From positions 118,909-182,908 of the forward strand of contig JACTMI010000008.1 in assembly GCA_014584695.1 (NCBI GenBank): 64,000 nt of DNA, written 5' to 3'. The DNA comes from Acidobacteriota bacterium (GTDB lineage: Bacteria; Acidobacteriota; Thermoanaerobaculia; Multivoradales; JAGPDF01). Below are positions 10,839 to 19,667 of the stretch, one piece after another; positions within the stretch are counted from its first letter, which is position 1; each line of letters begins with the position of its first letter. The notes under the pieces are model-generated. The model did not search any database. It was not told the DNA's origin and was given only the letters and a program-made list of their open reading frames with translations. A program made the translations under genes and the position numbers.

Positions 10839-12541
10839 CGATCCCCCGGCGATAACTCGATGCCTCCCAGGAAGATCCGCTCCAACTCCCCCGACAGCGG
10901 GTCCTCCCCCGCCGCCGCGACGACCAGGAAATCGGCTGGCACCTCGGGGCGCAGGGGGTGGCTCCAGAGGGCGGCGAGGCGGGCGGTTGGCGGGGCGGGC
11001 GGGGCGGCCGTCGCTCGTTCGAGCGCCCCGACCTGGGCGGCCAGGCTCGGTTCGGCCGGCCGCTCGAGCCGGCGCTCCAGCCGCCGACGCGGCAGGTCGG
11101 ATCGGTCCGTCGTCACCTCGAGCGCGGGCCGGCGCGGGCCGCTGAGCTCCGCCGCCCGCCGCAGCGCACCCTCCAGCCGCCGCTCCGGGACCCACCAGCG
11201 CACCTTCGCCACGCCGCTGCGCGCCAGGGCTTCGAGGCCCGGGCCGTCGAGCAGCCGCCGGGCCCGCCAGCCCTCGGCGCCGACCACGAACGCCGGCAGG
11301 ATCCGCCGCCCCGTGGCGTCGATCTCCCGCCCGGCGCCGAAGACGTGGGCGTCGCCCAGCTCGACGATCTTCGACCTCGGCGGCCCCACCGCGGCGCAGC
11401 CCTCCCGCTCGCGATCGCTCACCAGCTGGTCGAAGGCGAGATCGGCCCGATAGCGCGTGAGCCCCCGCCCGTCGCCGCCGATCGGCTGCAGCAGCTCGCC
11501 GCCGCGCAACGCGACGTCCGCCCAGACGTCGGCGTTGTTCTCCGGCAGGGCCGCGTAGTCTGCCGGGTCGAAACCGGCCAGATCGTCACGCGCCAGCTCG
11601 CCCAGCACGAAGCCGAGGGCGACGAAATTGAGGCGCGTCAGCTCGGCGAGCGAGCTTTCCGCCGGCACGCCGCCGCTCTCGACCAGCAGCACCGGCGTCC
11701 CCCACGCCGTCACCTGGTCGCCGAAGGAACGCGGGCTGTAGCTGTCGTCGAAGCGCGCCAGCCCCCCGGGCGCGAAGGGCTCGATCGCCGTTGCCACCGC
11801 CGCGCCCGCGCGCATCGCGCGCAGTCGCCCCGGCGTCACCGTCTTCTCGGCGTCGCCCACCACCGCGAGCACCGCGCCGGCGGCCAGTCTGCGTGTCTCG
11901 CCCACCGTCCGCCGCCGATTCTGGTCGTGGAGGTTGAAGCCCAGGATCGGCCGGTGCTCCTCGCGCAGGCGCGCCAGCAGGCGCCCCTCCGGAGTCGCGA
12001 GGTGGAGCGCGTCGCGGTTGACATCGATCCCCTGCGCGTTGCGGCGCGTGTAGCGCTCGGCGCCGTCCGGGTTGAGCATCGGCACCATCACCAGCGTCAA
12101 CCGGTCCAGCAGGCGCGCGACCTCGGGCTCCCCAGCGCGGCTCAGCAGGTAGTCGGCCAGATCGAGCAGCGCCGGCGTCGCCGAGGGCTCGTCGCCGTGC
12201 ATCTGCGACCAGAGCAGCACGCTCGCCGGCCCCGCTCCGAGAATCATCCGGTGGATCGGGCGCCCCTCGACCGAGCGCCCCACCTCCTCCAGCCGCAGGG
12301 CGCCGGGATGGCGGCCGGCGAGCTCGCGCAGCCGCTCCTCGAGCTCGGCCGGCCGCAGGCAGGGCGCGACGGTCTGGACCACTCGCGCCGCGGGCCACGC
12401 TGCCCAGAGCGTCCGCGGCGTCAACGGCTCGGCGGCGCCCGCCGGCGGCGCGGCGAGCGGGAGGCCGAGCGTCAGGAGGAGGATCGGGTAGGCCCGCGCG
12501 ACGCGGATCGTCGGGGCTCGGCTGGTCGGAGCTCGGCTCAT
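10835..12541 (-). CDS. M14 family zinc carboxypeptidase, exported
   Basis: 568 residues with a signal peptide (residues about 17-40, ending AAPPAGAAE). Zinc ligands are visible as HGDE near residue 114 and the His of NLHDQN near 203; the substrate-arginine/asparagine block RRNAQGIDVNRD lies near 173 and a candidate catalytic Glu in LLVESGG. M14 enzymes include the gamma-D-glutamyl-diaminoacid peptidases MpaA and endopeptidase I, which trim peptidoglycan stem peptides. Its position between a symporter and the NagZ-AmiE-NamZ fusion, with 4-bp overlaps on both sides, suggests that role, but an ordinary dietary-peptide carboxypeptidase cannot be excluded. The C-terminal 200 residues are unassigned. 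Confidence 0.88.
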   Translation of the reverse strand: MSRAPTSRAPTIRVARAYPILLLTLGLPLAAPPAGAAEPLTPRTLWAAWPAARVVQTVAPCLRPAELEERLRELAGRHPGALRLEEVGRSVEGRPIHRMILGAGPASVLLWSQMHGDEPSATPALLDLADYLLSRAGEPEVARLLDRLTLVMVPMLNPDGAERYTRRNAQGIDVNRDALHLATPEGRLLARLREEHRPILGFNLHDQNRRRTVGETRRLAAGAVLAVVGDAEKTVTPGRLRAMRAGAAVATAIEPFAPGGLARFDDSYSPRSFGDQVTAWGTPVLLVESGGVPAESSLAELTRLNFVALGFVLGELARDDLAGFDPADYAALPENNADVWADVALRGGELLQPIGGDGRGLTRYRADLAFDQLVSDREREGCAAVGPPRSKIVELGDAHVFGAGREIDATGRRILPAFVVGAEGWRARRLLDGPGLEALARSGVAKVRWWVPERRLEGALRRAAELSGPRRPALEVTTDRSDLPRRRLERRLERPAEPSLAAQVGALERATAAPPAPPTARLAALWSHPLRPEVPADFLVVAAAGEDPLSGELERIFLGGIELSPGDR

Positions 12542-14349
12542 CGGGTTTCGACTTCCTGGACGGCGAGCCGGCGGGTCGCGCGCGACCAGAGGGCTCGAAT
12601 GAGGAGCGCAGCCACGGCCGCGACCGCCGCGAGCGCCAGCGCGCGCAGCGGCCGGCCGTAGAGCGCCGCGCCGGTGGCGAAGAGCGCCGCGTAGACCGCC
12701 GCCGCGCCGAGCGCCGCGCAGGCGATGCCCGCCGGCAGCTCGCCCAGACCCGCCGGCAGCGGCTCGCCCGCCGCGGCGGCCCGCTGGCGCACCCGCGTCC
12801 ACCCGGGCCCGCCGGGACGGGTCGCGCGGACGAAGCGGCGGAGCGTGGCCTCGTCGGTCGCCGGGCCGAGCAACGCGGCGGTCACCCAGGCCACCGTCGT
12901 GATCGCCACCCCGGTCACCAGCTGCCGCCACTCGGGCAGCGGCGCGAAGCCGAGCGCCCCGTGGACGAACTGGAAGTAGACCGCGACCAGGAACGAGACC
13001 CCCATCGCGACCACTTCGGAGACCGCGTTGACCCGCCACCAGAACCAGCGCAGCAGGAACAGGGCGCCCGTTCCGGCGCCGATCTGGAGCAGGATCTGGA
13101 AGGCCTGGAGCGCGTTCGACAGCAGCAGGGAGACGCCGCCCGCGGCGGCCATCAACCCCAGGGTCGCCCAGCGGCCGAAACGGACCAGCTCGCGCTCGGT
13201 CGCCGCCGGCGCGACGAAACGGCGGTAGAAGTCGTGGACGAGGTAGGAGGCGCCCCAGTTGAGATGGGTCGAGATGGTCGACATGTACGCCGCCGCGAGC
13301 GAGGCGACGACGATCCCCAGCAGCCCGGCCGGCAGGAACGTGAGCATCGCCGGGTAGGCGAGGTCATCGCGCAGGACCCGCGGATCGACCCCCGGGAAGG
13401 CGGCGCGCAGCGCGTCGAGATCGGGGAAGACGACCAGCGAAGCGAGCGCCACCAGGATCCAGGGCCAGGGCCGCAGCGCGTAGTGGGCGACGTTGAACAG
13501 CAGCGTCGCGCCCTGCGCGTGCGCCTCGCTCTTCGCCGCCAGCATCCGCTGCGCCACGTAGCCGCCGCCGCCCGGCTCGGAGCCGGGGTACCAGACGCTC
13601 CACCACTGCACCGCGAGCGGCACCAGGAGGAGGCTGACGAACAGCGCCGGGTCGGAGGCGTCGGGCAAGAAGTCGAGCCGCGCGGCGACCGCGGGGTGCG
13701 CGAGCAGCCCGTCGAGCCCGCCGACCTCCGGCCGCCGCAACGCCCACACCGCGGCCGCCACCGAACCCGCCATGGCGACCGTGAACTGCAGGAAGTCGGT
13801 GATCAGCACGCCCGTCAGGCCGCCCAGCATCGCGTAGACAACGGTCACCGCGCCCGCGATCACCACCGTCTGGACCGGCGTCAGGCCGAGCAGCACGCCG
13901 CCGATCTTGATCGCGGCGAGCGTCACCGAGGCCATGATCATGATGTTGAAAAAGGCCCCCAGATAGATCGCCCGGAACCCCCTCAGGAAGCGCGCCAGCC
14001 GGCCCGAGTAGCGCAGCTCGTAGAAGCCGACGTCGGTCTCGACCCCGGAGCGCCGCCAGAGACGGGCGTAGACGAAGGTCGTGGTCATGCCGGTGAGCAA
14101 GAAGGCCCACCAGATCCAGTTGCCGGCGACGCCGCGGGTGCGCACGATGTCGGTGACCAGGTTCGGCGTGTCGGTCGAAAACGTCGTCGCGACCATCGAC
14201 ACGCCGAGCAGCCACCAGGGCATCCGCCGCCCCGACAGGAAGAACTCCCCGGCGGAAGAGCCCGCCCGCCGCGTCACCGCCAGCCCCACCGCCAGCGACA
14301 GCGCCAGAAACCCGACCACGAACACCCAGTCGATCGTCTGCAGCCTCAC
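12538..14349 (-). CDS. Sodium:solute symporter (SSS family)
   Basis: 603-residue inner-membrane transporter with about 14 hydrophobic segments. Family features include the N-terminal DWVFVVGFLALSLAVGL helix, the FFLSGRRMPWW loop and the STDTPNLVTD segment typical of SSS carriers. It uses the sodium gradient to import a small solute. As first gene of an operon with an M14 peptidase and the muropeptide-hydrolase fusion, a sugar or peptide released from peptidoglycan is the likely cargo; the Tannerella MurNAc transporter MurT is, as I recall, of this family. GTG 14349 is preceded by GGAGG about 9 bases away. Substrate assignment is inference. Confidence 0.87.
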   Translation of the reverse strand: MRLQTIDWVFVVGFLALSLAVGLAVTRRAGSSAGEFFLSGRRMPWWLLGVSMVATTFSTDTPNLVTDIVRTRGVAGNWIWWAFLLTGMTTTFVYARLWRRSGVETDVGFYELRYSGRLARFLRGFRAIYLGAFFNIMIMASVTLAAIKIGGVLLGLTPVQTVVIAGAVTVVYAMLGGLTGVLITDFLQFTVAMAGSVAAAVWALRRPEVGGLDGLLAHPAVAARLDFLPDASDPALFVSLLLVPLAVQWWSVWYPGSEPGGGGYVAQRMLAAKSEAHAQGATLLFNVAHYALRPWPWILVALASLVVFPDLDALRAAFPGVDPRVLRDDLAYPAMLTFLPAGLLGIVVASLAAAYMSTISTHLNWGASYLVHDFYRRFVAPAATERELVRFGRWATLGLMAAAGGVSLLLSNALQAFQILLQIGAGTGALFLLRWFWWRVNAVSEVVAMGVSFLVAVYFQFVHGALGFAPLPEWRQLVTGVAITTVAWVTAALLGPATDEATLRRFVRATRPGGPGWTRVRQRAAAAGEPLPAGLGELPAGIACAALGAAAVYAALFATGAALYGRPLRALALAAVAAVAALLIRALWSRATRRLAVQEVETR

Positions 14350-14459
14350 CCGCGGGCACCTCCTGGAGCGTCGGCGCGAGTCTACAGGCAGCAGCGCGGC
14401 CGGCTGGCTGCCGACGCTGCGATACGCTCACGATTCGAGGTCGGAGGGGTCTGGACGCG
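14350..14459. promoter_or_regulatory. Divergent promoter region of the salvage locus
   Basis: The 110 bp between the minus-strand symporter operon and the plus-strand aminoacylase operon must hold both promoters. On the minus strand TAGACT (complement of 14379-14384) is a plausible -10; the plus strand has TACGCT near 14423. Neither has a good -35, so the assignment is tentative. Confidence 0.35.
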
Positions 14460-16148
14460 ATGAGAATCTGGGGACTCGTAGGGGCCGCGGGCGCCCTGGC
14501 CGGGCTCGCGATCGGCTGCGCGAGCGGACCGCGCGGGGAGACTACGGCACGGGAGGTCGAGGTGGCCGTTCACGACGTGCTGCTGCGGGGCGGGACGATC
14601 TACGACGGCGGTGGCGGGGCGGCGTTCGTCGCCGACGTCGCGATCGACGGCGACCGCATCGTGGCGATCGGCGAGCTCGCCGGCGCGCGCGGCAGGCTCG
14701 ACCTCGACGTCTCCGGCCTGGCGGTGGCGCCCGGTTTCGTCAACATGCTGAGCTGGGCCGACGAGTCGCTGCTGGTCGACGGCCGCTCGCTCTCGGACAT
14801 CGTCCAGGGGGTGACGCTCGAGGTCTTCGGCGAGGGGACCTCGATGGGTCCGCTCTCGGAGCCGATGCGTGAACGGCTGCTCACCAACCAGAGCGAGCTG
14901 CGCTACGAGGTCCCCTGGACGACGCTCGCCGGCTACCTCGCGCACCTCGAGGCCAAGGGGGTGTCGACCAACGTCGCTTCCTTCGTCGGCGCGGCCACCG
15001 TGCGCATCCACGAGCTGGGTTACGAGGATCGCGCGCCGACTCCGGAGGAGCTCGATCGAATGCGCTCCCTGGTCGCCGCGGCGATGCGCGAGGGGGCGAT
15101 GGGGGTCGGCTCCTCGCTCCCCTACATCCCCGCCGCCTTCGCCTCGACCGACGAGCTGGTGGCACTCGCCGAAGTCGCCGCCGCCCACGGCGGCATGTAC
15201 ATCTCGCACATCCGCGACGAAGGCGGTCAATTACTCGAGTCGCTCGACGAGCACCTCGAGATCCTCCGCCGCTCCGGCGCGCGCGGCGAGGTCTACCACT
15301 TCAAGGCCTCCGGCAAGGCCAACTGGGGCAAGTTCGACGCCGCCATCGCCAAGCTCGAGGCCGCGCGCGCCCAAGGGCTCGCCGTCACCGCCGATGTCTA
15401 TCCCTACCCGGCGAGCTCGACGGGCCTGACCTACGCGCTGCCGGCCTGGGTGCAAGAGGGCGGACTCGAGAAGATGCTCGAGCGGATCGCCGACCCGGAG
15501 ATCCGCGCGCTGGTGCTGCCCGAGCTCAGCCTGATCCCGCCCGAGGACCTGCTGCTGATCGAGTTCCGCAATCCCGCGTTGCGCCGCTACGTCGGCTGGA
15601 CGCTGGCCGCCGTCGCCGCCGAGCGCGGCACCTCGCCGGAACAGACGCTGTTCGACCTGCTGGTCGAAGACCGGAGTCGGATCGGCACCGTCCGTTTCAC
15701 GATGAGCGAGGAGAACGTCCGCAAGGCGATCGCCCTCCCCTGGGTCTCGTTCTGCTCCGACGGCGAGTCGGTCGCGCCCGAGCCGCCGTTCACCCACTCG
15801 CAGCCCCACCCGCGCTCCTACGGCAGCTTCGCGCGCATCCTGGGCAAGTACGTGCGCGAGGAGGGGGTGCTGCCGCTCGCCGAGGCGATCCGCAAGCTCA
15901 CGGGCTTGCCGGCCGAGAACCTCCGCCTCGACCGGCGCGGCCGCCTGCTCACCGGCTACTTCGCCGATGTCGTGGTCTTCGATCCCGCGACCGTGATCGA
16001 CCGCGCGACCTTCGAGCGCCCGCACCAGCTGGCGACCGGTGTTCAACATGTCCTCGTCAACGGAGTGCCGGTGATCAGCGACGGCGCGCACACCGGCGCC
16101 ACCCCGGGGCGCTTCGTGCGCGGACCGGGCGTGGAGGTGAAGCGATGA
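14460..16148 (+). CDS. D-aminoacylase-like amidohydrolase, lipoprotein
   Basis: 562-residue lipoprotein: LAIGC lipobox with Cys20. It matches N-acyl-D-amino-acid deacylases over its length (DVLLRGGTIYDGGG start, VAPGF strand, YISHIRDEG and VYHFKASG metal-His segments, C-terminal LTGYFADVVVFDP). The metal-binding HxH normally following PGF is absent: the sequence reads PGFVNMLSWADES, and the position of the usual metal Cys reads GEGTSMGP. The YISH and YHF histidines remain. It would act on N-acyl-D-amino acids or D-residue peptides, fitting peptidoglycan salvage. It overlaps the downstream serine hydrolase by ATGA. The substitutions look like a subfamily feature, so catalysis may be retained. 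Confidence 0.82.
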   Translation: MRIWGLVGAAGALAGLAIGCASGPRGETTAREVEVAVHDVLLRGGTIYDGGGGAAFVADVAIDGDRIVAIGELAGARGRLDLDVSGLAVAPGFVNMLSWADESLLVDGRSLSDIVQGVTLEVFGEGTSMGPLSEPMRERLLTNQSELRYEVPWTTLAGYLAHLEAKGVSTNVASFVGAATVRIHELGYEDRAPTPEELDRMRSLVAAAMREGAMGVGSSLPYIPAAFASTDELVALAEVAAAHGGMYISHIRDEGGQLLESLDEHLEILRRSGARGEVYHFKASGKANWGKFDAAIAKLEAARAQGLAVTADVYPYPASSTGLTYALPAWVQEGGLEKMLERIADPEIRALVLPELSLIPPEDLLLIEFRNPALRRYVGWTLAAVAAERGTSPEQTLFDLLVEDRSRIGTVRFTMSEENVRKAIALPWVSFCSDGESVAPEPPFTHSQPHPRSYGSFARILGKYVREEGVLPLAEAIRKLTGLPAENLRLDRRGRLLTGYFADVVVFDPATVIDRATFERPHQLATGVQHVLVNGVPVISDGAHTGATPGRFVRGPGVEVKR

Positions 16149-17638
16149 TCTGTTCGACGCGGAACGATCTCGGCGGCTCGGCGGTCGCGCTCGCGCTGGG
16201 AATCTCGATCGCGCTCGCCGCCACGGGCCAGGGCCGCTCGGCCGAGCCCGGCCTGGCGCAGCACCCGAAGGTCGCCGACGCCATCCGGCTCTACGACCTC
16301 TGGGCCGGCGAGCAGCTCGCCTACCACGGCGTCCCCGGCGTCGCCATCGGCATCGTCCACGGCGGCGAGCTGGTCTGGGCGCGCGGTTACGGCGTCGCCG
16401 ACCTCGCGACCGGCGAGCCGGTGACCCCCAGGACGCTCTTCCGCATCGGCTCGGTGACCAAGCTCTTCACCGCCACCGCGATCCTGCAGCTGCGCGACGC
16501 CGGCAAGCTCCGGCTCGACGACCCGGTGGCGCGCCACTTGCCCTGGTTCCAGATCGAGTCGCCGTTCCCGGATGCCCCGGCGATCACGATCGAGCACCTC
16601 CTGACCCACACCTCCGGCTTGCCGCGCGAGGGGGCCTTCCCGTACTGGACGACGCACGAGTTCCCGACGCCAGCAGCGCTGCGCGCCGCGCTCCCCACCC
16701 AGAGCGCGATCCACCCGCCGGGCGAGACGTACAAGTACTCGAACCTCGGCATGGCGCTGCTCGGCGAAGTCGTCACCGCGGTCGCCGGCGAGCCCTGGGC
16801 GGCTTACGTCCAGCGCCACATCCTGGCGCCGCTCGGGATGACCGCGAGCTCCGCCGCGCCGGACGCGGAGCTGATCGGCCGGCTCGCCCGCCAGCACCGC
16901 CGCAAGCAGCCGGACGGCGGCCGCGGCAGCCTCGACTACTACGAGACAGACGCCATCGCCCCGGCGGCCGCCGTGGTCTCGACGATCGAGGATCTCGCCC
17001 GCTTCGCCGCGCTCCACCTCTCCGCCGGCCCGGCGGGGCCACCGGCCGGGGGCGCGCAGATCGTCGCCGGTCCGACGCTCGCCGAGATGCACCGCGCGCG
17101 CTTCGTGCTGCCGAGCTGGACCAGCGGCCGCGGCCTCGGCTTCGCCGTCTCGCGGCGCGACGGCCGGACGCTGGTCGCGCACGGCGGCTGGATCGGCGGC
17201 CACCGCGCCGACCTGGTGCTCGACCCCACCCGACGGCTCGCCGTGGTGACGCTCACCAACGCCGACGACGCCAGCCCCGCCCTCTTCGGCCGCAAGGCGC
17301 TCGACGTCGTGGGCGGCGCGATCGCCGTGGCGACCGCGCCGCCGCCCGCGCCGGCGCCAGGGCCCGACCCCTCCTGGCGGGCCTATCTCGGCCGCTACAC
17401 CGACCCTTGGGATTGGGAGTCCGAGGTCCTGATCCTGGACGGAGCTCTCACGCTCTACGACCACGGCTATCCGCCCGACGACGACCCGGACAGCGCGATC
17501 ATCCGCCTGACACCCACCGGCGCGCCCCATACGTTCAAGATGTCCGACGGCGAGACGGTCCGCTTCGAGCTCGACGAGCGCGGCGAAGTCGTCCGGCTCT
17601 GGCGCCGCTACGAGTACCTGACGCCGATTCGGCCCTGA
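16145..17638 (+). CDS. Serine hydrolase, class C beta-lactamase/D-aminopeptidase fold, exported
   Basis: 497 residues with an N-terminal hydrophobic export signal (about 12-33). Active-site motifs of the family are complete: SVTK near 104, YSN near 197, HGG near 345, and the LLTHTSGLP block. A C-terminal extension from about 405 is the small lipocalin-like domain often found after this fold. Members hydrolyse D-peptides, muropeptides, esters or beta-lactams; the coupled D-aminoacylase and the divergent salvage operon favour a peptidoglycan-derived D-amino-acid peptide. It is not evidence of antibiotic resistance by itself. The start is fixed by the 4-bp overlap. Confidence 0.87.
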   Translation: MICSTRNDLGGSAVALALGISIALAATGQGRSAEPGLAQHPKVADAIRLYDLWAGEQLAYHGVPGVAIGIVHGGELVWARGYGVADLATGEPVTPRTLFRIGSVTKLFTATAILQLRDAGKLRLDDPVARHLPWFQIESPFPDAPAITIEHLLTHTSGLPREGAFPYWTTHEFPTPAALRAALPTQSAIHPPGETYKYSNLGMALLGEVVTAVAGEPWAAYVQRHILAPLGMTASSAAPDAELIGRLARQHRRKQPDGGRGSLDYYETDAIAPAAAVVSTIEDLARFAALHLSAGPAGPPAGGAQIVAGPTLAEMHRARFVLPSWTSGRGLGFAVSRRDGRTLVAHGGWIGGHRADLVLDPTRRLAVVTLTNADDASPALFGRKALDVVGGAIAVATAPPPAPAPGPDPSWRAYLGRYTDPWDWESEVLILDGALTLYDHGYPPDDDPDSAIIRLTPTGAPHTFKMSDGETVRFELDERGEVVRLWRRYEYLTPIRP

Positions 17639-17778
17639 GCGGCCGGTCGACGGGGGCTCGCGCCTCCGGAGCCGGCGCCCCGGGGGTCTCGAGCGGCGCC
17701 CGAGTCCCGCTCGTGCGCCGCTCGTCCCGCTGGTCGTCCCGCCGGGCCGGGAGAGTGGGGGTCGACTACACTGACCCC

Positions 17779-18882
17779 ATGGTCGACTCCGAGGCCGGCC
17801 CGGGAGCCTTCTGGCGGGGGGTGGCGTCCGTCTTCGTCGTCTGCACGGCGCTCGGCGTCCTGATGGGGCTGCACTTCGCCTTCGACGCCACCGCCCACGG
17901 CCGGCCGGCGCCGGTGGCCAGGCGCCTGATCGAGGAGACCACCGGGTTCTGGGCGGCCGGGCTCCTCTTCTTTCCGCTGCGTTGGGTGGCTCTCCGTTGG
18001 CGCTTGGACCGCCCCGGTTGGGCGCGTTCGCTCCCGGCCCACCTCCTGGCGCTGCCGGCGATCGCCTCGACGCACACCTTGCTGATGTGGGGCTCCCGAT
18101 CGTTGGCCTACCCGGCCCTCGGCCTCGGCCGCTACGACTACGGCAGCGTGCCCTGGCGCTTCTTGATGGAGCTGCCGACTCAAGCGCTCGGGTACGCGGT
18201 CACGACGGGCGGCGTCTACCTCTTCGCGCGGGCGCGCGAGGCAAGGGAGCGCGAGCTGCGCGCCGCGCAGCTCGCCGCGGGTCTCAAGCAGGCGCGCCTG
18301 GAGAACCTCGAGCTGCGATTGCGACCGCACTTCCTCTTCAATGCGCTCAACACGATCGCGGCCACGATGTACGACGACCCTCACGCGGCGGACGAACAGA
18401 TCGGCCGCCTCTCCGAACTGCTCCGGGCCTCGCTGCGTCCGGGCGGCGAACACGAGGTACCGCTCGGCGACGAGCTGGAGATTCTGGAGCACTACCTGGC
18501 GCTCGTGCGCGCCCGCTTCTCCGACGACCTCGCGATCACCGTCGATGCCTCCACCGAAGCGCGTGGCGTCAAGGTCCCTCAACTCCTGCTGCAGCCTCTG
18601 GTCGAGAACGCCGTCCGACACGGCCGGGCTTCGCGCGACGGACGAGGCGCCATCTCGATCCGGGCGCGCCTCGACGACGGCATCCTGGAACTGGTGGTGG
18701 CCGACGACGGTCCGGGCCTCGGCGAGGAGCTCGCCCCGGGGCTGGGGCTGAGTCTCACGGCCGAGCGGCTCGAGCTGCTCTACGGCGCTCGGGCGGAGCT
18801 CCGCGCCGGCCGGCGGGACGGCGGTTTCGAGGTGGTGATCCGGCTTCCGGCCCGCAGGGAAAGCGAGCTCGCAGAGGAATGA
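17779..18882 (+). CDS. LytS-type sensor histidine kinase
   Basis: 367-residue membrane kinase. Four hydrophobic segments in residues 10-160, then a short linker helix and a His_kinase domain with the phospho-acceptor in RPHFLFNALNTIA (His near 184), N box PLVENAVRHG and G box DDGPGLGEELAPGLGLS. It phosphorylates the LytTR regulator encoded immediately downstream with an ATGA overlap. The ATG start has no ribosome site; TACACT lies only 8 bp upstream, so either a leaderless message or an upstream GTG near 17756 is possible. No dedicated sensor domain is seen, so the signal is probably sensed in the membrane. Confidence 0.9.
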   Translation: MVDSEAGPGAFWRGVASVFVVCTALGVLMGLHFAFDATAHGRPAPVARRLIEETTGFWAAGLLFFPLRWVALRWRLDRPGWARSLPAHLLALPAIASTHTLLMWGSRSLAYPALGLGRYDYGSVPWRFLMELPTQALGYAVTTGGVYLFARAREARERELRAAQLAAGLKQARLENLELRLRPHFLFNALNTIAATMYDDPHAADEQIGRLSELLRASLRPGGEHEVPLGDELEILEHYLALVRARFSDDLAITVDASTEARGVKVPQLLLQPLVENAVRHGRASRDGRGAISIRARLDDGILELVVADDGPGLGEELAPGLGLSLTAERLELLYGARAELRAGRRDGGFEVVIRLPARRESELAEE

Positions 18883-19643
18883 GCGGTCCCCGCGTCCTGA
18901 TCGTCGACGACGAAGCACCCGCGCGGCGTCGATTGCGACAGCTGCTCGCCGGCGAGACCGAGTGGCAGGTCGTGGCCGAGGCGAACGACGTCGCTTCGGC
19001 CGTCGCCGAGATCGAGCAGTCGCGACCGGATGTGGTCTTCCTCGACATCCGGATCCCCGGCGGGGACGGCTTCGAGGTGGTGAGGAGAGTCGGCGTCGCG
19101 AGAATGCCACTCGTGGTCTTCGTCACCGCATTCGACGATCGCTCGCTCGAGGCGTTCGAGGTCGGCGCGCGCGACTACCTCGTCAAGCCGGTCACGCCGG
19201 CCCGGCTTCGAACAGCAGTCGAGCGGTTGCGACGCCGCCTCGAGGTCCCCGACTCCCCGGCGCTCGCCGCCGAGCTCGAGGCGATCCTGCGGCGACTCGC
19301 GAAGCCTGAGTACCTCGAGCGCGTCACGGTCTGGAACGGGGACCGCGGGACGTTGCTCGCGGTCCTGAAGATCGACTACTTCGAGGCGGCTCGTTCTCAT
19401 GTCTGGGTCCACGTCGGAGGCAGCCGGTACCTCCTCCGGCACGGCCTGGGCGAGCTCGCGGAGCGACTCGATCCGGCGCGCTTCCAACGCATCCATCGAT
19501 CCCATATCGTCCGCCTCGACGCGATCCGCGAGCTGCGATCGTGGTTCCACGGTGATCTGAAGGTCGTCCTGGCGGACGGCACCGAGCTCATGTGGAGCCG
19601 GCGGTTCCGGACTCGCGAGCCCGCTGCGCGCCTTCTCGAATGA
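18879..19643 (+). CDS. LytTR-family response regulator
   Basis: 254 residues: receiver domain with the acidic pair DDE near residue 10, phospho-Asp in VFLDIRIPGGDG (about Asp54), Thr in VTAFD and Lys in YLVKPVTP; then a LytTR DNA-binding domain (about 150-254; FQRIHRSHIVRLDAI). Activates or represses genes by binding direct repeats in promoters. Its ribosome site AGAGGA lies inside the kinase gene and the two overlap by 4 bp. Targets unknown. It ends 24 bp from the convergent glycosyltransferase gene. Confidence 0.92.
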   Translation: MSGPRVLIVDDEAPARRRLRQLLAGETEWQVVAEANDVASAVAEIEQSRPDVVFLDIRIPGGDGFEVVRRVGVARMPLVVFVTAFDDRSLEAFEVGARDYLVKPVTPARLRTAVERLRRRLEVPDSPALAAELEAILRRLAKPEYLERVTVWNGDRGTLLAVLKIDYFEAARSHVWVHVGGSRYLLRHGLGELAERLDPARFQRIHRSHIVRLDAIRELRSWFHGDLKVVLADGTELMWSRRFRTREPAARLLE

Positions 19644-19667
19644 GCCGCGGGCCGATCGGGCACACCG

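Noticed and set aside
10839..11195. N-terminal extension of the NagZ-AmiE-NamZ frame
   Set aside because: It overlaps the coding end of the M14 gene and is Gly/Ala/Arg-rich; the GTG at 10838 has a ribosome site and leads into a signal sequence.
16145..17638. Beta-lactamase resistance gene
   Set aside because: SxxK/YxN/HxG motifs only define the fold; the D-aminoacylase partner and wall-salvage context favour a peptidase or esterase role.
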